A stretch of 12,895 bases of DNA from Acidobacteriota bacterium (GTDB lineage Bacteria > Acidobacteriota > Terriglobia > Terriglobales > Acidobacteriaceae): contig JAJYAE010000102.1 in assembly GCA_021779695.1 (NCBI GenBank), positions 1 to 12,895 of the forward strand, written 5' to 3'. A program made the position numbers and the translations under genes. This document shows, one piece after another, positions 1 through 8,135 of this stretch (the stretch's first letter is position 1; the number at the start of each line of letters is the position of its first letter). The notes under the pieces were generated by a model, which did no database searches, was not told the DNA's origin, and was given only the letters and a program-made list of their open reading frames with translations.

Positions 1-1
1 G

Positions 2-436
2 ATCCGCACGGCCCTCAAGCCCGGTGACGCACTCCTTCTCGGCGTCGACATGGTCAAAGACATCCCCACCCTGCTCGCTGCCTACAACGACGCAGCAGGC
101 GTTACCGCCGCCTTCAATCGCAATGTACTGGTCCGTCTGAATCGCGAACTCGACGCCGACTTCCGCATCGAAGCCTTCGCGCATCGCGCCCTCTGGAACG
201 CCACCGAATCCCGCATCGAGATGCACCTCGAAAGCCTGACCCGGCAGTCCGTCCATCTCGGCGCGCTCGACCTCACGCTCCACTTCGCTCCCGGCGAGCG
301 CATCCACACTGAGAACAGCTACAAATACCGACCCGGTCAGGCTGAAGCGCTCCTCACTGCCGCAGGCTTCTGTCCTGAAGCCGCGTGGACCGACGACGCG
401 GTGTGGTTCAGCGTTCTGCTCGCGCGCGTCGCTTAG
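2..436 (+). CDS. egtD: L-histidine N(alpha)-methyltransferase EgtD, C-terminal part
   Basis: The reading frame is open from the window edge and ends at TAG 434-436, so only the C-terminal ~144 residues are present. EgtD trimethylates the alpha-amino group of histidine with S-adenosylmethionine to give hercynine, the first step of ergothioneine synthesis in the cytoplasm. Visible family hallmarks, in order, are LLGVDMVKD, YNDAAGVTAAFN, the RIEMHLESL stretch, HTENSYKY and a closing FSVLLARV. In the family the glutamate of the RIEMHL stretch lies in the histidine-binding pocket; this is from memory of the mycobacterial enzyme. The SAM-binding N-terminal half lies outside the window, and an egtB partner, if present, would be expected further upstream. 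The stop overlaps the stop of the convergent gene (TTAG reads TAG on + and TAA on -), leaving no room for an intergenic terminator. Confidence 0.93.
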   Translation: MRTALKPGDALLLGVDMVKDIPTLLAAYNDAAGVTAAFNRNVLVRLNRELDADFRIEAFAHRALWNATESRIEMHLESLTRQSVHLGALDLTLHFAPGERIHTENSYKYRPGQAEALLTAAGFCPEAAWTDDAVWFSVLLARVA

Positions 437-2067
437 TGCAGCGTCCGCAGTGCCGGATCGACCGCTGCCTTCATCGCGCCGCAACCAGCCAGAAACCGTA
501 CCATGCTCCCCGTCAGCGTCCACCGCGGCTCGTCCATCTGCTGCACCGGCTCTCCGTCGGCCTTCGCCAATTGCATCGAGCCCGTGCCCTGCGCGTCCAG
601 AATCAGTTCCGCCAGCTTCCGCGCCAGCGCCAGATCAAATGTCTCCGACACAAACACCATCTTGCCCCGTGTCGTCAGCACCACCGGGCCCTCATCGGTC
701 GCGTACACCTGCTCCCTCTCGCCATCGGTCTGGGGTGAACTCCGCTCCGCCTCATGGTCTTCCTTCAATCCGGAAAACTGCCGTCCCAACTCACCCGCAT
801 ACATCGCGGCAAACTGTTGCGCCGACTCCGGACTCCTCCAGATCGAAAGGTAAAAAAGCGCCACCGACTTCGTGCCGGCCTGTTCCGCGACCGTCGCATT
901 CCGCTGTTGCCCCGCCCAGTAAATCCCTCCGTCCCACGCCGGCGTCAGATCGCGCGATACCTGCTTGTCCGCAAATATCTCCGACAGAATCTGCACATCC
1001 AGCTCTCCAACCTGACCGATGTCGTAGGGCTTATACTGCGCGTCCACCAGCGGATGAATATTGGGCAGCAGCGGAATCCGCGCCCGATGCCCCATCTCGT
1101 ACTCCCGCGGATTGATAATCTCCCACGTCGACGAGGGAGGACGATCCAGCGTACCGGCAAACGCCGCATCCCGCCCCTTGTCCATCCACACATCCTGCTC
1201 GAAACTCAACCCCTCACGATACGGAAATAGCAGCGACTCCGAAAGCAGCAGCGGAGCCCGCGCCATCACCGGCGAATCATCAGAACTCGTCATCTGATGC
1301 TTGACCATCTCCACCACCTCGGGATCCTTCAGCAGGCTGCGACCCATCGGCTTCAGAACGTCGTCCAACATCACCGCCGTCGCTTGCCCCTCTGACACCG
1401 CTTCGCGCGCACTGTCCATCTCGTCCCGGGCCAGATGATCTGTATCTCCGGCCGCATCCGTCGAAACATCCTCCGGCGTCTGGTCGCCCCACTTGTCCAG
1501 ATTCACATGCTGGTCCTGCAACGCATGCGTCAGCTCATGCGCCAGCACAGACTTCTGCTCCTCTGGCTTCACCCAGTCCAGCAAATTCACCGTTTTCGTC
1601 TTCGGGTCGTAGTAGGCCTCGATCTGCTCGCCCAGCAGTTGCAGCAGAAACGGCTTCAAATCAAAGTCCCGGTCCAGAAGCCCAAACTTCTTCAGCACAA
1701 TTTCACTGCGCTGCATCCGTTTGGCATCCTGGTCGTCGTTGAGCTTCTCCCGAAGGTATGCCTCCACTGCCGCTCGCGTGGTCAGCTTTCGTTGCACCTC
1801 CTGCTTGATCGGCAAGCCCGTCTCCTGCGACGAAAACTTCAGCAACTCATCCACCATCCCGAAAAGCTTTTGCGCTTCTTCCGGCGTGATGCGTGTCGCG
1901 CTTCCCTGCTGGCTCGTGCCACTCGTTCCCGGCTTCCCCGCCTGGGACCCGGCCGGCGCCTGCTGTGCCGGCGCCGGCAGAACCGCCCCGGTCCAGCCCA
2001 GCCCCAGCATCAGAACCAGGAAAAAAGCCCATCCGGCGCCTAACTCCCGCTTTTCCAATGCCTTCAA
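433..2067 (-). CDS. Exported HExxH zinc-metallopeptidase-like protein, family unnamed
   Basis: The product is 544 residues if translation begins at TTG 2067, chosen because GGAG lies 6 nt upstream and the next residues form a signal peptide: basic start (KALEKRE), hydrophobic core ~12-30, likely cleavage after APA at ~34. A Gln/Gly/Ser-rich linker follows to ~58. The mature part carries HELTH at 177-181 in a VLAHELTHALQDQH context, and a downstream SEGQA (Glu226). HExxH plus a distal Glu is the gluzincin pattern of zinc ligands and catalytic Glu. Just before it, YYDPKTKTVNLLD resembles the edge strand that precedes such helices. The ~300-residue C-terminal part is unrecognised. I infer a secreted or periplasmic peptidase; the substrate is unknown. 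A GTG at 2199 would extend the frame by 44 residues, but would bury the signal peptide and run through the ygfZ promoter. A second TTG at 2058 is a minor alternative. Confidence 0.82.
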   Translation of the reverse strand: MKALEKRELGAGWAFFLVLMLGLGWTGAVLPAPAQQAPAGSQAGKPGTSGTSQQGSATRITPEEAQKLFGMVDELLKFSSQETGLPIKQEVQRKLTTRAAVEAYLREKLNDDQDAKRMQRSEIVLKKFGLLDRDFDLKPFLLQLLGEQIEAYYDPKTKTVNLLDWVKPEEQKSVLAHELTHALQDQHVNLDKWGDQTPEDVSTDAAGDTDHLARDEMDSAREAVSEGQATAVMLDDVLKPMGRSLLKDPEVVEMVKHQMTSSDDSPVMARAPLLLSESLLFPYREGLSFEQDVWMDKGRDAAFAGTLDRPPSSTWEIINPREYEMGHRARIPLLPNIHPLVDAQYKPYDIGQVGELDVQILSEIFADKQVSRDLTPAWDGGIYWAGQQRNATVAEQAGTKSVALFYLSIWRSPESAQQFAAMYAGELGRQFSGLKEDHEAERSSPQTDGEREQVYATDEGPVVLTTRGKMVFVSETFDLALARKLAELILDAQGTGSMQLAKADGEPVQQMDEPRWTLTGSMVRFLAGCGAMKAAVDPALRTLH

Positions 2068-2084
2068 TCCGCCCTCCCTCTCAT
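2064..2084 (-). other. Candidate six-codon upstream ORF coupled to the metallopeptidase start
   Basis: On the minus strand, ATG at 2084 opens MRGRAD followed by TGA at 2066-2064. This ATG has its own good ribosome-binding sequence, AGGGAGAG, ending 3 nt upstream. The TGA overlaps the TTG start of the metallopeptidase (TTGA), and the mini-ORF itself contains the GGAGGG sequence that would serve the TTG. The geometry fits translational coupling or attenuation. It could equally be chance in a purine-rich leader. Confidence 0.3.
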
Positions 2085-2141
2085 GATCTCTCCCTGTTGT
2101 GTACCTGGTGTCTCGTACATTCTGCCAGCCTCTCACAAGGC

Positions 2142-2147
2142 TATAAT
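2142..2147 (+). promoter_or_regulatory. Sigma70-type -10 box for the ygfZ-ribF unit
   Basis: A perfect TATAAT lies in the divergent intergenic region, preceded by C and followed by G. No convincing -35 hexamer sits 16-18 bp upstream (the sequence there is around ATTCTG). The expected transcription start is near 2154, giving a leader of ~40-60 nt to the candidate ygfZ starts. It is the only strong promoter-like sequence seen ahead of the four-gene unit. Confidence 0.55.
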
Positions 2148-2213
2148 GCAGATTGCGGCATCGCGCGATGCGTCTTTCAAAATGCGCAGCCGATGCCACG
2201 GAAACCGTCTCTT

Positions 2214-3323
2214 ATGAACGAATCGGCAGTCGCGGCAACCTTACAGCCTACCCCGCTCGCAGCCCATCTCACGGCCGCTGGCAAGCAGCCTGCCCTTGCA
2301 GAGTATCGCGCCGTCGCGTCACCTGGAATGTTGGATGCTCCCCAGGTGGAAGCAGAAGCGCTCGCCCGCTCCGCCGCCGTCCACGACCTGGGCTGGTTCC
2401 GTCGCGTTGCCGTCCGGGGTGAAGACCGCTTCCGTTGGCTCAGCGGCATGGTCACCAACACCGTCCGCGACCTCGCTCCTGGCACCGGCGCATGGAACCT
2501 CGTGCTCAACGCCCAGGGCCGGATTCAGGGCGACCTGACCGTCTGGCGCGAAGAGGACAACCTCGAAATCGTCCTCGACGCCAGCCAGTACGACCGCCTC
2601 CTTGCCCATCTGAACCACTTCATCATCATGGACGACGTCGAGCTCGTCCCCATCGGTCAGGAGACCGGCGCAGAAGAGACCACCCTCGGCCTCACCGGCC
2701 CCGCTGCCAGCGATGTCCTCACTCGCATGGGCCTTCCCACCCTCCCCGAGCCGATGACTTGCACCCGCATCGAGTACAACGGCCTCGACCTCTGCCTCCG
2801 TCGTTACTGGGGCGTCCTGGCTGAGCACTACGCCCTCTGGACACCCATCGCCGGGATCACCCGCCTTTGGCGCAACCTCTGCACCGCCGGCGCTCTTCCC
2901 GTCGGCTTTGCCTCTTTGGATGCCTTTCGCATCGCAGAGGGCATCCCCTCTTACGGCGTAGACATCGTCGAGCGCGACCTGCCGCAGGAAACCTCGCAGA
3001 TGCGCGCTCTCCACTTCAACAAGGGCTGCTACCTCGGTCAGGAAATTGTCGAGCGCATTCGCTCCCGCGGCAGCGTCCACCGCAACCTCTGCGCGCTGGA
3101 GTTAACCGGCTCCGTCCCCGCCGCAGGCACTGAACTCACCCTCGCAGGCGCTTCCGTCGGTCACGTCACCAGTGCCGCGGAACTCGCTCTTCCCGGCGGC
3201 TGCCGCATCTTCGCCTTGGCGATGCTCAAATCCGAAGCCAAAACGGCCGGAGAACCTTTCACCTGGAACGCCGGCAACACAACCGGAACCGCCCGCATCC
3301 TGGCCGCTCCTCCAAGCCTCTAA
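2214..3323 (+). CDS. ygfZ: YgfZ/GcvT-domain folate-binding protein
   Basis: The product is 369 residues from ATG 2214. ATG 2193 would add MPRKPSL; neither start has a good ribosome-binding site, and 2214 is chosen because it gives the shorter N-terminus I expect for this family. The family signature K-G-C-Y-x-G-Q-E is intact at ~270-277 (Cys ~272), within HFNKGCYLGQEIVERIRSRG. Upstream, RFRWLSGMVTNTV and GAWNLVLNAQGRIQGDLTVW match the GcvT-like fold, and a small C-terminal barrel follows. YgfZ proteins bind tetrahydrofolate and support assembly or repair of iron-sulfur enzymes such as MiaB; they do not act as aminomethyltransferases in the glycine cleavage system. The gene heads a tight + strand unit ending in ribF. 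GcvT itself is the main alternative, but the KGCYxGQE signature argues for YgfZ. Confidence 0.88.
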   Translation: MNESAVAATLQPTPLAAHLTAAGKQPALAEYRAVASPGMLDAPQVEAEALARSAAVHDLGWFRRVAVRGEDRFRWLSGMVTNTVRDLAPGTGAWNLVLNAQGRIQGDLTVWREEDNLEIVLDASQYDRLLAHLNHFIIMDDVELVPIGQETGAEETTLGLTGPAASDVLTRMGLPTLPEPMTCTRIEYNGLDLCLRRYWGVLAEHYALWTPIAGITRLWRNLCTAGALPVGFASLDAFRIAEGIPSYGVDIVERDLPQETSQMRALHFNKGCYLGQEIVERIRSRGSVHRNLCALELTGSVPAAGTELTLAGASVGHVTSAAELALPGGCRIFALAMLKSEAKTAGEPFTWNAGNTTGTARILAAPPSL

Positions 3324-3361
3324 CCGGGTTGTTCCGAATTCTTGAATGGGATTATCCAAGC

Positions 3362-3967
3362 ATGAGTGATACGCCAAAGTTCGAAGTCATTGACCGCCGC
3401 AAAGCCAAGGCAGCAGAAGAAGCCCAGGGCTCCACGACTCCCGCCGAAACCCCGTCACCGGTGGCGCCACCCCCCGTCGAGCCCGGCGCCGGTCCGCGTC
3501 TCGTCGTACCCGATGCCGCGATTGAACCCGCGGAAGCCGCCCCGGCCGAGTCCGAGCTCCCCGAAATGCCGCCTGCACCCACCGCCGAGGAGACCAGCAA
3601 GCAAAAGTCTGCCTACGACGCTTCGGCGCAACGCCTTGAAGATCTGGTCCGCGCCCAGAATCCTGCCATGGGGGCTGCACCACCGGTCACCTTTGACAAC
3701 CTCGTGCAGCAGCTCTATCTCTCGGCCATGATCCAGATGGGCGCCGGAACCCAGGAAGGCCAGCGTCCCCGCGTTGACATCCTCGGCGCGCGGCAAAGCA
3801 TTGACCTGCTCGGCGTACTCGCGGAAAAATCCAAGGGCAACCTCACTGAAGCGGAAGACCGCATGCTCCAGACCGTCCTCTTTGACGCCCGCATGGCCTT
3901 CCTCGAACTCACCAACATGATTACCTTACAGGGGATTCAGGCGCCGCCACCGCCTGGCAAGCGCTAG
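3362..3967 (+). CDS. DUF1844 domain protein
   Basis: The product is 201 residues from ATG 3362. Residues ~1-18 are charged (FEVIDRRKAKAAEEAQ). Residues ~19-85 are rich in Pro, Ala and Glu and look disordered. The conserved part starts near VTFDNLVQQLYLSAMIQMGA and continues through the IDLLGVLAEKSKGNLTEAED and MLQTVLFDARMAFLELTNMI stretches, which is the DUF1844 pattern of paired helices. A proline-rich tail ends in PPPGKR. No signal peptide is seen, so it is probably cytoplasmic. The function of the domain is not established. The gene starts 38 nt after ygfZ and ends 3 nt before the next start, so it is almost certainly co-transcribed. A TTG at 3329 would add 11 residues; the ATG with the conserved MSD opening is preferred. 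Confidence 0.88.
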   Translation: MSDTPKFEVIDRRKAKAAEEAQGSTTPAETPSPVAPPPVEPGAGPRLVVPDAAIEPAEAAPAESELPEMPPAPTAEETSKQKSAYDASAQRLEDLVRAQNPAMGAAPPVTFDNLVQQLYLSAMIQMGAGTQEGQRPRVDILGARQSIDLLGVLAEKSKGNLTEAEDRMLQTVLFDARMAFLELTNMITLQGIQAPPPPGKR

Positions 3968-3970
3968 TTC

Positions 3971-4768
3971 ATGCAAGGCCTGCTCACGTTTCTCGGGACC
4001 GGCACCTCCATGGGTGTGCCCACCGTCGGCTGTGATTGCCCGGTCTGCACCTCATCCGATCCGCACGACCGCCGGCTGCGCCCATCCGTCCTGCTCCGTT
4101 GGCTCCAGGACGGCCATCAACGCGTCGCTGTCATTGACACCGGACCCGACTTCCGCGAGCAGGCTCTCCGCAGCGGGCTGCACCGTATCGATGCCGTCCT
4201 CTATACCCACAATCACGCCGACCACATCCTCGGCCTCGATGATCTCCGACCACTCAGCTTCACCGTCGCTCGCGAAGGCGGCATCATTCCTCTCTACGCC
4301 TCCGGCGAAACCGCCAGCGTCCTCAATCGCGTCTACGACTACACCTTTTCCCCTGCGGCCACTTACCCCAATCGCGCCCGCGTAAAAATCCTCCCGCTCG
4401 AGAAACGCATGCCGATTCACGGCGTCGACTTCGTCCGCATTCCCGTCCGCCATGGTCAGCAACTCATTGACGGATTCCGCTTCGGTCGCGCCGCCTACCT
4501 CACCGACGTCAGTGACATTCCCGAAGAGAGCTTTGCCCTCCTACAGGGCCTCGATTGTGTCGTCCTGTCCGCCTTGCGCCACAAGCCTCACCCCAGCCAT
4601 GCCACGCTCGATCAGGCTGTCGCCTGGGCCCGCCGCATCGGCGCAAAGCGCACCTTTTTCACCCACATTGCTCACGAACTGGCGCACGCGGAGACCAACC
4701 GCAGCCTCCCTCAGGGCATGGAGCTCGCCTACGACGGGCTCTCCATCCCAGTCACCCTCGTCCCCTGA
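3971..4768 (+). CDS. PhnP-like metallo-beta-lactamase-fold hydrolase
   Basis: The product is 265 residues. The fold is clear: an N-terminal FLGTGTSMGVP loop, then the metal-binding THNHADH at 79-85 (His80, His82, Asp84, His85), His161 in RHG, Asp179 in YLTDVSD and His232 in FTHIAH. A cysteine cluster, CDCPVC at 21-26, resembles the extra structural zinc site of PhnP and related proteins. PhnP is a cyclic phosphodiesterase, and more distant relatives include RNase Z, so a phosphodiester or cyclic-phosphate substrate is a reasonable inference. No phn genes are nearby, so a phosphonate role is not supported. It begins 3 nt after the DUF1844 stop and its own TGA overlaps the ribF ATG by one base. 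It is cytoplasmic, with no signal peptide. Confidence 0.87.
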   Translation: MQGLLTFLGTGTSMGVPTVGCDCPVCTSSDPHDRRLRPSVLLRWLQDGHQRVAVIDTGPDFREQALRSGLHRIDAVLYTHNHADHILGLDDLRPLSFTVAREGGIIPLYASGETASVLNRVYDYTFSPAATYPNRARVKILPLEKRMPIHGVDFVRIPVRHGQQLIDGFRFGRAAYLTDVSDIPEESFALLQGLDCVVLSALRHKPHPSHATLDQAVAWARRIGAKRTFFTHIAHELAHAETNRSLPQGMELAYDGLSIPVTLVP

Positions 4769-5727
4769 TGCCCATGATGCTTCCCCAAGGCCAGATGACC
4801 GTCTATCGTTCCCTCGCCGAACTTCCCCCTGCCTTCGGACCCTCCATCGCCGCCATCGGCAACTTTGACGGCGTGCACCGCGGTCATCAGCAGATTCTCG
4901 CCGCCATCATCGCCCAGGCCCGCTCGCAGCGCGCCCGCTCCATCGCCATCACCTTCGAGCCCCATCCAGACCAGTTCCTTCGTCCCACCAGTGCGCCTAT
5001 GTTGCTCACCCCCACCCCCGAGCGCCTGCTCCGGCTCGCCGCCACAGGGGTGGACGCCATTCTGCTCTTGCCTTTTGATCACGCGCTCGCCGAGCTTTCC
5101 GCCCGCGACTTCGTCCGCACCGTCCTCGTCGAGGCTCTTGCCCTGCGTGGCCTCCATGAAGGCGCCAACTTCCGATTCGGTCACCGCGCAGAGGCCGGCG
5201 TCGTCGAGCTCGCGCGCTTCGGCGCTGAGTATGGCTTCACCCTGCATGTCCATCAGGCAGTCCGCGTCCACGGACTCGAGGTCTCCAGCTCCGCCATCCG
5301 TCAGTACGTGGCTGGCGGCGACATGACCCGCGCCCGCTGGATGCTCGGCCGCTCCTTCACCATCGTCTCCACGCCGATCCGCGATCGCGGTGTCGGCTCC
5401 CGCCTGCTGGTCCCCACCATCAACCTCGCCCCCTGCAGCGGACAGCTCCCAGCCTCAGGCGTCTACGTCACTTGCCTCACAGTCAACGGCCGTCGCTTCC
5501 AGGCCGTCACCAACGTCGGCAATCGGCCCACCTTCGCAGGAGCAGGGTTCAGCATCGAAAGCCACATCCTCGACTTCGAGCCCATTGACCTCACCCCGGA
5601 GACTCCCATCGAGCTTGCTTTTCTCCACCGTCTCCGCCCAGAGGTCGCATGGCCTTCGCCCGAGGCGCTGAAAGCTCAAATCCTCAGGGATGTCGCGCAG
5701 GCAAAGCGGTACCACCGCCTCGCTTGA
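4768..5727 (+). CDS. ribF: Bifunctional riboflavin kinase/FMN adenylyltransferase RibF
   Basis: RibF phosphorylates riboflavin to FMN and adenylylates FMN to FAD in the cytoplasm. The product is 319 residues, close to the usual ~310. The N-terminal nucleotidyltransferase domain shows IGNFDGVHRGH (30-40), ITFEPHP (61-67), GANFRFGHR (132-140) and SSSAIR (173-178). The riboflavin-kinase domain starts near GRSFTIV (~194), with PTIN at 216-219, GVY (231-233), TNVGNRPTF (248-256) and the catalytic-type Glu264 in IESHILDF. The usual glycine-rich stretch and PTAN read VGSRLLVPTIN here, so this loop is diverged although the PTxN Thr and Asn remain. The ATG shares a base with the upstream TGA (TGATG), suggesting translational coupling. 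ATG 4774, 4777 and 4795 are alternatives; 4795 has a nearby AAGG. Confidence 0.93.
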   Translation: MPMMLPQGQMTVYRSLAELPPAFGPSIAAIGNFDGVHRGHQQILAAIIAQARSQRARSIAITFEPHPDQFLRPTSAPMLLTPTPERLLRLAATGVDAILLLPFDHALAELSARDFVRTVLVEALALRGLHEGANFRFGHRAEAGVVELARFGAEYGFTLHVHQAVRVHGLEVSSSAIRQYVAGGDMTRARWMLGRSFTIVSTPIRDRGVGSRLLVPTINLAPCSGQLPASGVYVTCLTVNGRRFQAVTNVGNRPTFAGAGFSIESHILDFEPIDLTPETPIELAFLHRLRPEVAWPSPEALKAQILRDVAQAKRYHRLA

Positions 5728-7990
5728 CGGTGCTGACCGTCTCCGCCGCTGCCTTCCCGCTCGCGTCCGCGGTCTCGTTCTCCGTCTGATCGCCGGGAAA
5801 TTGCTCGTCCGGCTTGTCCGCAATCGCCGCCTTCATAAACGTCACCCAGATCGGCAGCGCCACCCGCGCTCCCGTTTCCTTTTCCCCCAGCGACTGCTCA
5901 TTGTCATATCCCACCCACACTCCGCAGGTCACCGAAGGCGAGAAGCCCAGAAACCATGCGTCCGTGAAGTCGCTTGTCGTTCCCGTCTTGCCCCCCAGCG
6001 GATGATTCAATGTTGCCGCCGCTGCGCCGGTCCCTTCGCGCGTCACGCCCTCCAGCAAAACCATCATCTTGCGCGCCGTCTCTTCGCTGATCACCTCATC
6101 GATCTCCGGCCGCCCCTGCCAAAGCGTGATCCCGTCGTAGTTTTCCACTTTGCGAATCAGCCGCGGCGTCACGCGAATCCCGTCATTCGGAAACACTGAG
6201 TACGAATCCATCTGCTGCTCCAGCGTGATCCCCGCTGCACCCAGCGCAATCGGCAGGTAAGGTGGAATGTCCGACGTCACGCCAAACTTGTGCGCCAGCT
6301 CAATCACCTTCCGGATGCCCACCCGTGCCGCCAGCTTCACTGCCGGCACATTCCGCGATTCTGCAAAGGCGTGCGCCAGTGTCATCGCGCCTTTGAAGTT
6401 GTTCTCGTAATCATGTGGAGCGTATCCGCCAAAATTCACCGGCGCATCCACAATGATGTCTGTCGGCTTCGCTCCATCCTCCATCGCCGCCGAGTACACA
6501 TACGGCTTGAAGCTCGAGCCAACCTGCCGTTCCGCCTGCGTCGCCCGGTTGAACTGGGACAGTGCAAAGTCCCGTCCACCCACCATCGCCAGCACGTTGC
6601 CCGACGTGTTGTCCATCGCCATCAGGGCGCCCTGCGCGCCTGAGTCCTGCTCCAGCGTCGCACGCTCTGACGTCCCTTCCTTTGTGCCCGCCAGGTGAAC
6701 GTAAATCACATCCCCGGGCTTCACCAGTGCATCCCCGTACCGCTCCCCTGTCCAGGCCCAATCCGCCGGCTGCAGCAAAATCTGCTCATCGCCCACTCGC
6801 GCCAGAATCTCCAGCGGCAACACCCTCGTCACCAGCGCGTGCACGTAGTCGCCAGCATGCGTCATCGTCGCCCAATCCGGATGACGGTAGCTCCCAAGCG
6901 TCGAACCCTCGCTCAGAACATTCTCCAGATGTCCCTTCCATCCATGCCGTCGCTCATATGCCGCAAGCCCGTCCAGCACTGCACGGTTTGCCACTTCCTG
7001 CAGATCCAGGTCCAGCGTCGTCTCCACGCGCAGTCCGGCCTCGTGCACCTCTTCCGGTCCGAACTGCTTCTCCAACTCCCGCCGCACCTCCTCCTGGAAC
7101 CACGGCGCCACTGACTGATCCGGCTCGGAGAGATGCAGCCCCAGCGGTGCCTGCCGGGCCTGCTCCGCCTTCTGGTGCGTAATCACCCCATCGCCTTCCA
7201 TCTCGCTGATCACCAGATTGCGCCGTTTCAGGCTCTTCTCCGGATTCAGCAGCGGCGAATACGCAACCGGACCCTTCGGCAGTCCCGCCAGCAGTGCCGC
7301 CTCTGTCAGATTCAGATCCTTCGCATGTTTTGAGAAGTAGAACTCCGATGCAGCCTCAAACCCATACATCCCGCTGCCCAGATAAATCTGGTTGCCATAC
7401 AGCGTGAAGATCTGTTCTTTGGTAAACGCCCGCTCAATCTGAATCGCCAGAAACGCTTCCTGAATCTTGCGCGTCATCGTCCGCTCGTCAGAGAGGAACA
7501 GATTGCGCGCCAGTTGCATCGTCAGCGTCGAAGCGCCCTGCACATGCGCGTGTCCGTGCAGGTCATGAAGCAGCGCTCCCGCAATGCGCAGCACGTTGAC
7601 GCCCCAGTGAGACTCAAAGCTCTTGTCCTCAATGGAGATCACAGCCTCGCGCAGAATCGGCGCAAACCCGTCGTAGCCCACCACCACGCGCCGCTCCAGC
7701 GCAAATGAGCCAATCACCCGTCCCTTGCGGTCATATAAATCGGTTGTTGTGGAAGGGCGATACCGCTCCAGATCCTGAATCTGCGGCAAATTCACTGAAT
7801 AGACCAGCATCAGCCCAGACAAAGACCCGGTAATCACCGCCAGCAGCAACAGCGCCGCAAACGCCACCCGGCCCGTCACCTTCCTCTTGCGGCTGCGGGG
7901 TCTCCGGCGCTCCGCCGGCTGCTCAGATTCCAGCAGATGCGTGCGGCCCAGGCCGCGCGCTTCGTGAGGTTTGTGGGGGGTCGCAGCCAA
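5684..7990 (-). CDS. Class A penicillin-binding protein (transglycosylase/transpeptidase)
   Basis: This bifunctional peptidoglycan synthase has 768 residues. A basic cytoplasmic tail (RRRPRSRKRK) precedes one membrane segment at ~42-64, so the catalytic part is periplasmic. The GT51 domain shows EDKSFESHWG (catalytic Glu121), QGASTLTMQLARN, RKIQEAF (Glu178) and KEQIFTLYGNQIYLG. An inter-domain region (~320-450) leads to the transpeptidase with SSFK (Ser492, Lys495), SRN (545-547) and KTG (668-670), so all three penicillin-binding motifs are intact. The tail after ~725 is polar and low complexity. The start is TTG 7990, the only standard start codon in the frame after the upstream stop. A GTG at codon 38 would cut into the basic pre-membrane region. 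The last 44 nt overlap the 3' end of convergent ribF. It lies 145 nt downstream of the S41 gene on the same strand. Confidence 0.93.
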   Translation of the reverse strand: MAATPHKPHEARGLGRTHLLESEQPAERRRPRSRKRKVTGRVAFAALLLLAVITGSLSGLMLVYSVNLPQIQDLERYRPSTTTDLYDRKGRVIGSFALERRVVVGYDGFAPILREAVISIEDKSFESHWGVNVLRIAGALLHDLHGHAHVQGASTLTMQLARNLFLSDERTMTRKIQEAFLAIQIERAFTKEQIFTLYGNQIYLGSGMYGFEAASEFYFSKHAKDLNLTEAALLAGLPKGPVAYSPLLNPEKSLKRRNLVISEMEGDGVITHQKAEQARQAPLGLHLSEPDQSVAPWFQEEVRRELEKQFGPEEVHEAGLRVETTLDLDLQEVANRAVLDGLAAYERRHGWKGHLENVLSEGSTLGSYRHPDWATMTHAGDYVHALVTRVLPLEILARVGDEQILLQPADWAWTGERYGDALVKPGDVIYVHLAGTKEGTSERATLEQDSGAQGALMAMDNTSGNVLAMVGGRDFALSQFNRATQAERQVGSSFKPYVYSAAMEDGAKPTDIIVDAPVNFGGYAPHDYENNFKGAMTLAHAFAESRNVPAVKLAARVGIRKVIELAHKFGVTSDIPPYLPIALGAAGITLEQQMDSYSVFPNDGIRVTPRLIRKVENYDGITLWQGRPEIDEVISEETARKMMVLLEGVTREGTGAAAATLNHPLGGKTGTTSDFTDAWFLGFSPSVTCGVWVGYDNEQSLGEKETGARVALPIWVTFMKAAIADKPDEQFPGDQTENETADASGKAAAETVSTVKRGGGTALPARHP

Positions 7991-8135
7991 GGGCTTCAGG
8001 CCTCGTGGAAACTCCGTCAGCTCGCGCGACAGAGTCTCTCACACCCTCAGCCTAGCACGCGCCGCTTCCGCGCTCCCGTGACGAAAGGACATCGCGAACC
8101 ACAACATGCACGTCACTGATTGATGGGCCTTGGCC

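Noticed and set aside
2068..2199. A 44-residue N-terminal extension of the metallopeptidase from GTG 2199.
   Set aside because: It would place a charged stretch before the signal peptide and overlap the divergent ygfZ start and its TATAAT box.
1893..2213. A long N-terminal extension of the ygfZ frame.
   Set aside because: It runs antisense through the metallopeptidase signal peptide and lies upstream of the likely transcription start; its composition looks like an opposite-strand shadow.
7991..8135. A GGCC-TT-GGCC palindrome and possible promoter between the S41 and PBP genes.
   Set aside because: The stem is 4 bp with no T-run, and no -10/-35 pair better than 3 of 6 matches was found. I see nothing supportable in this gap.
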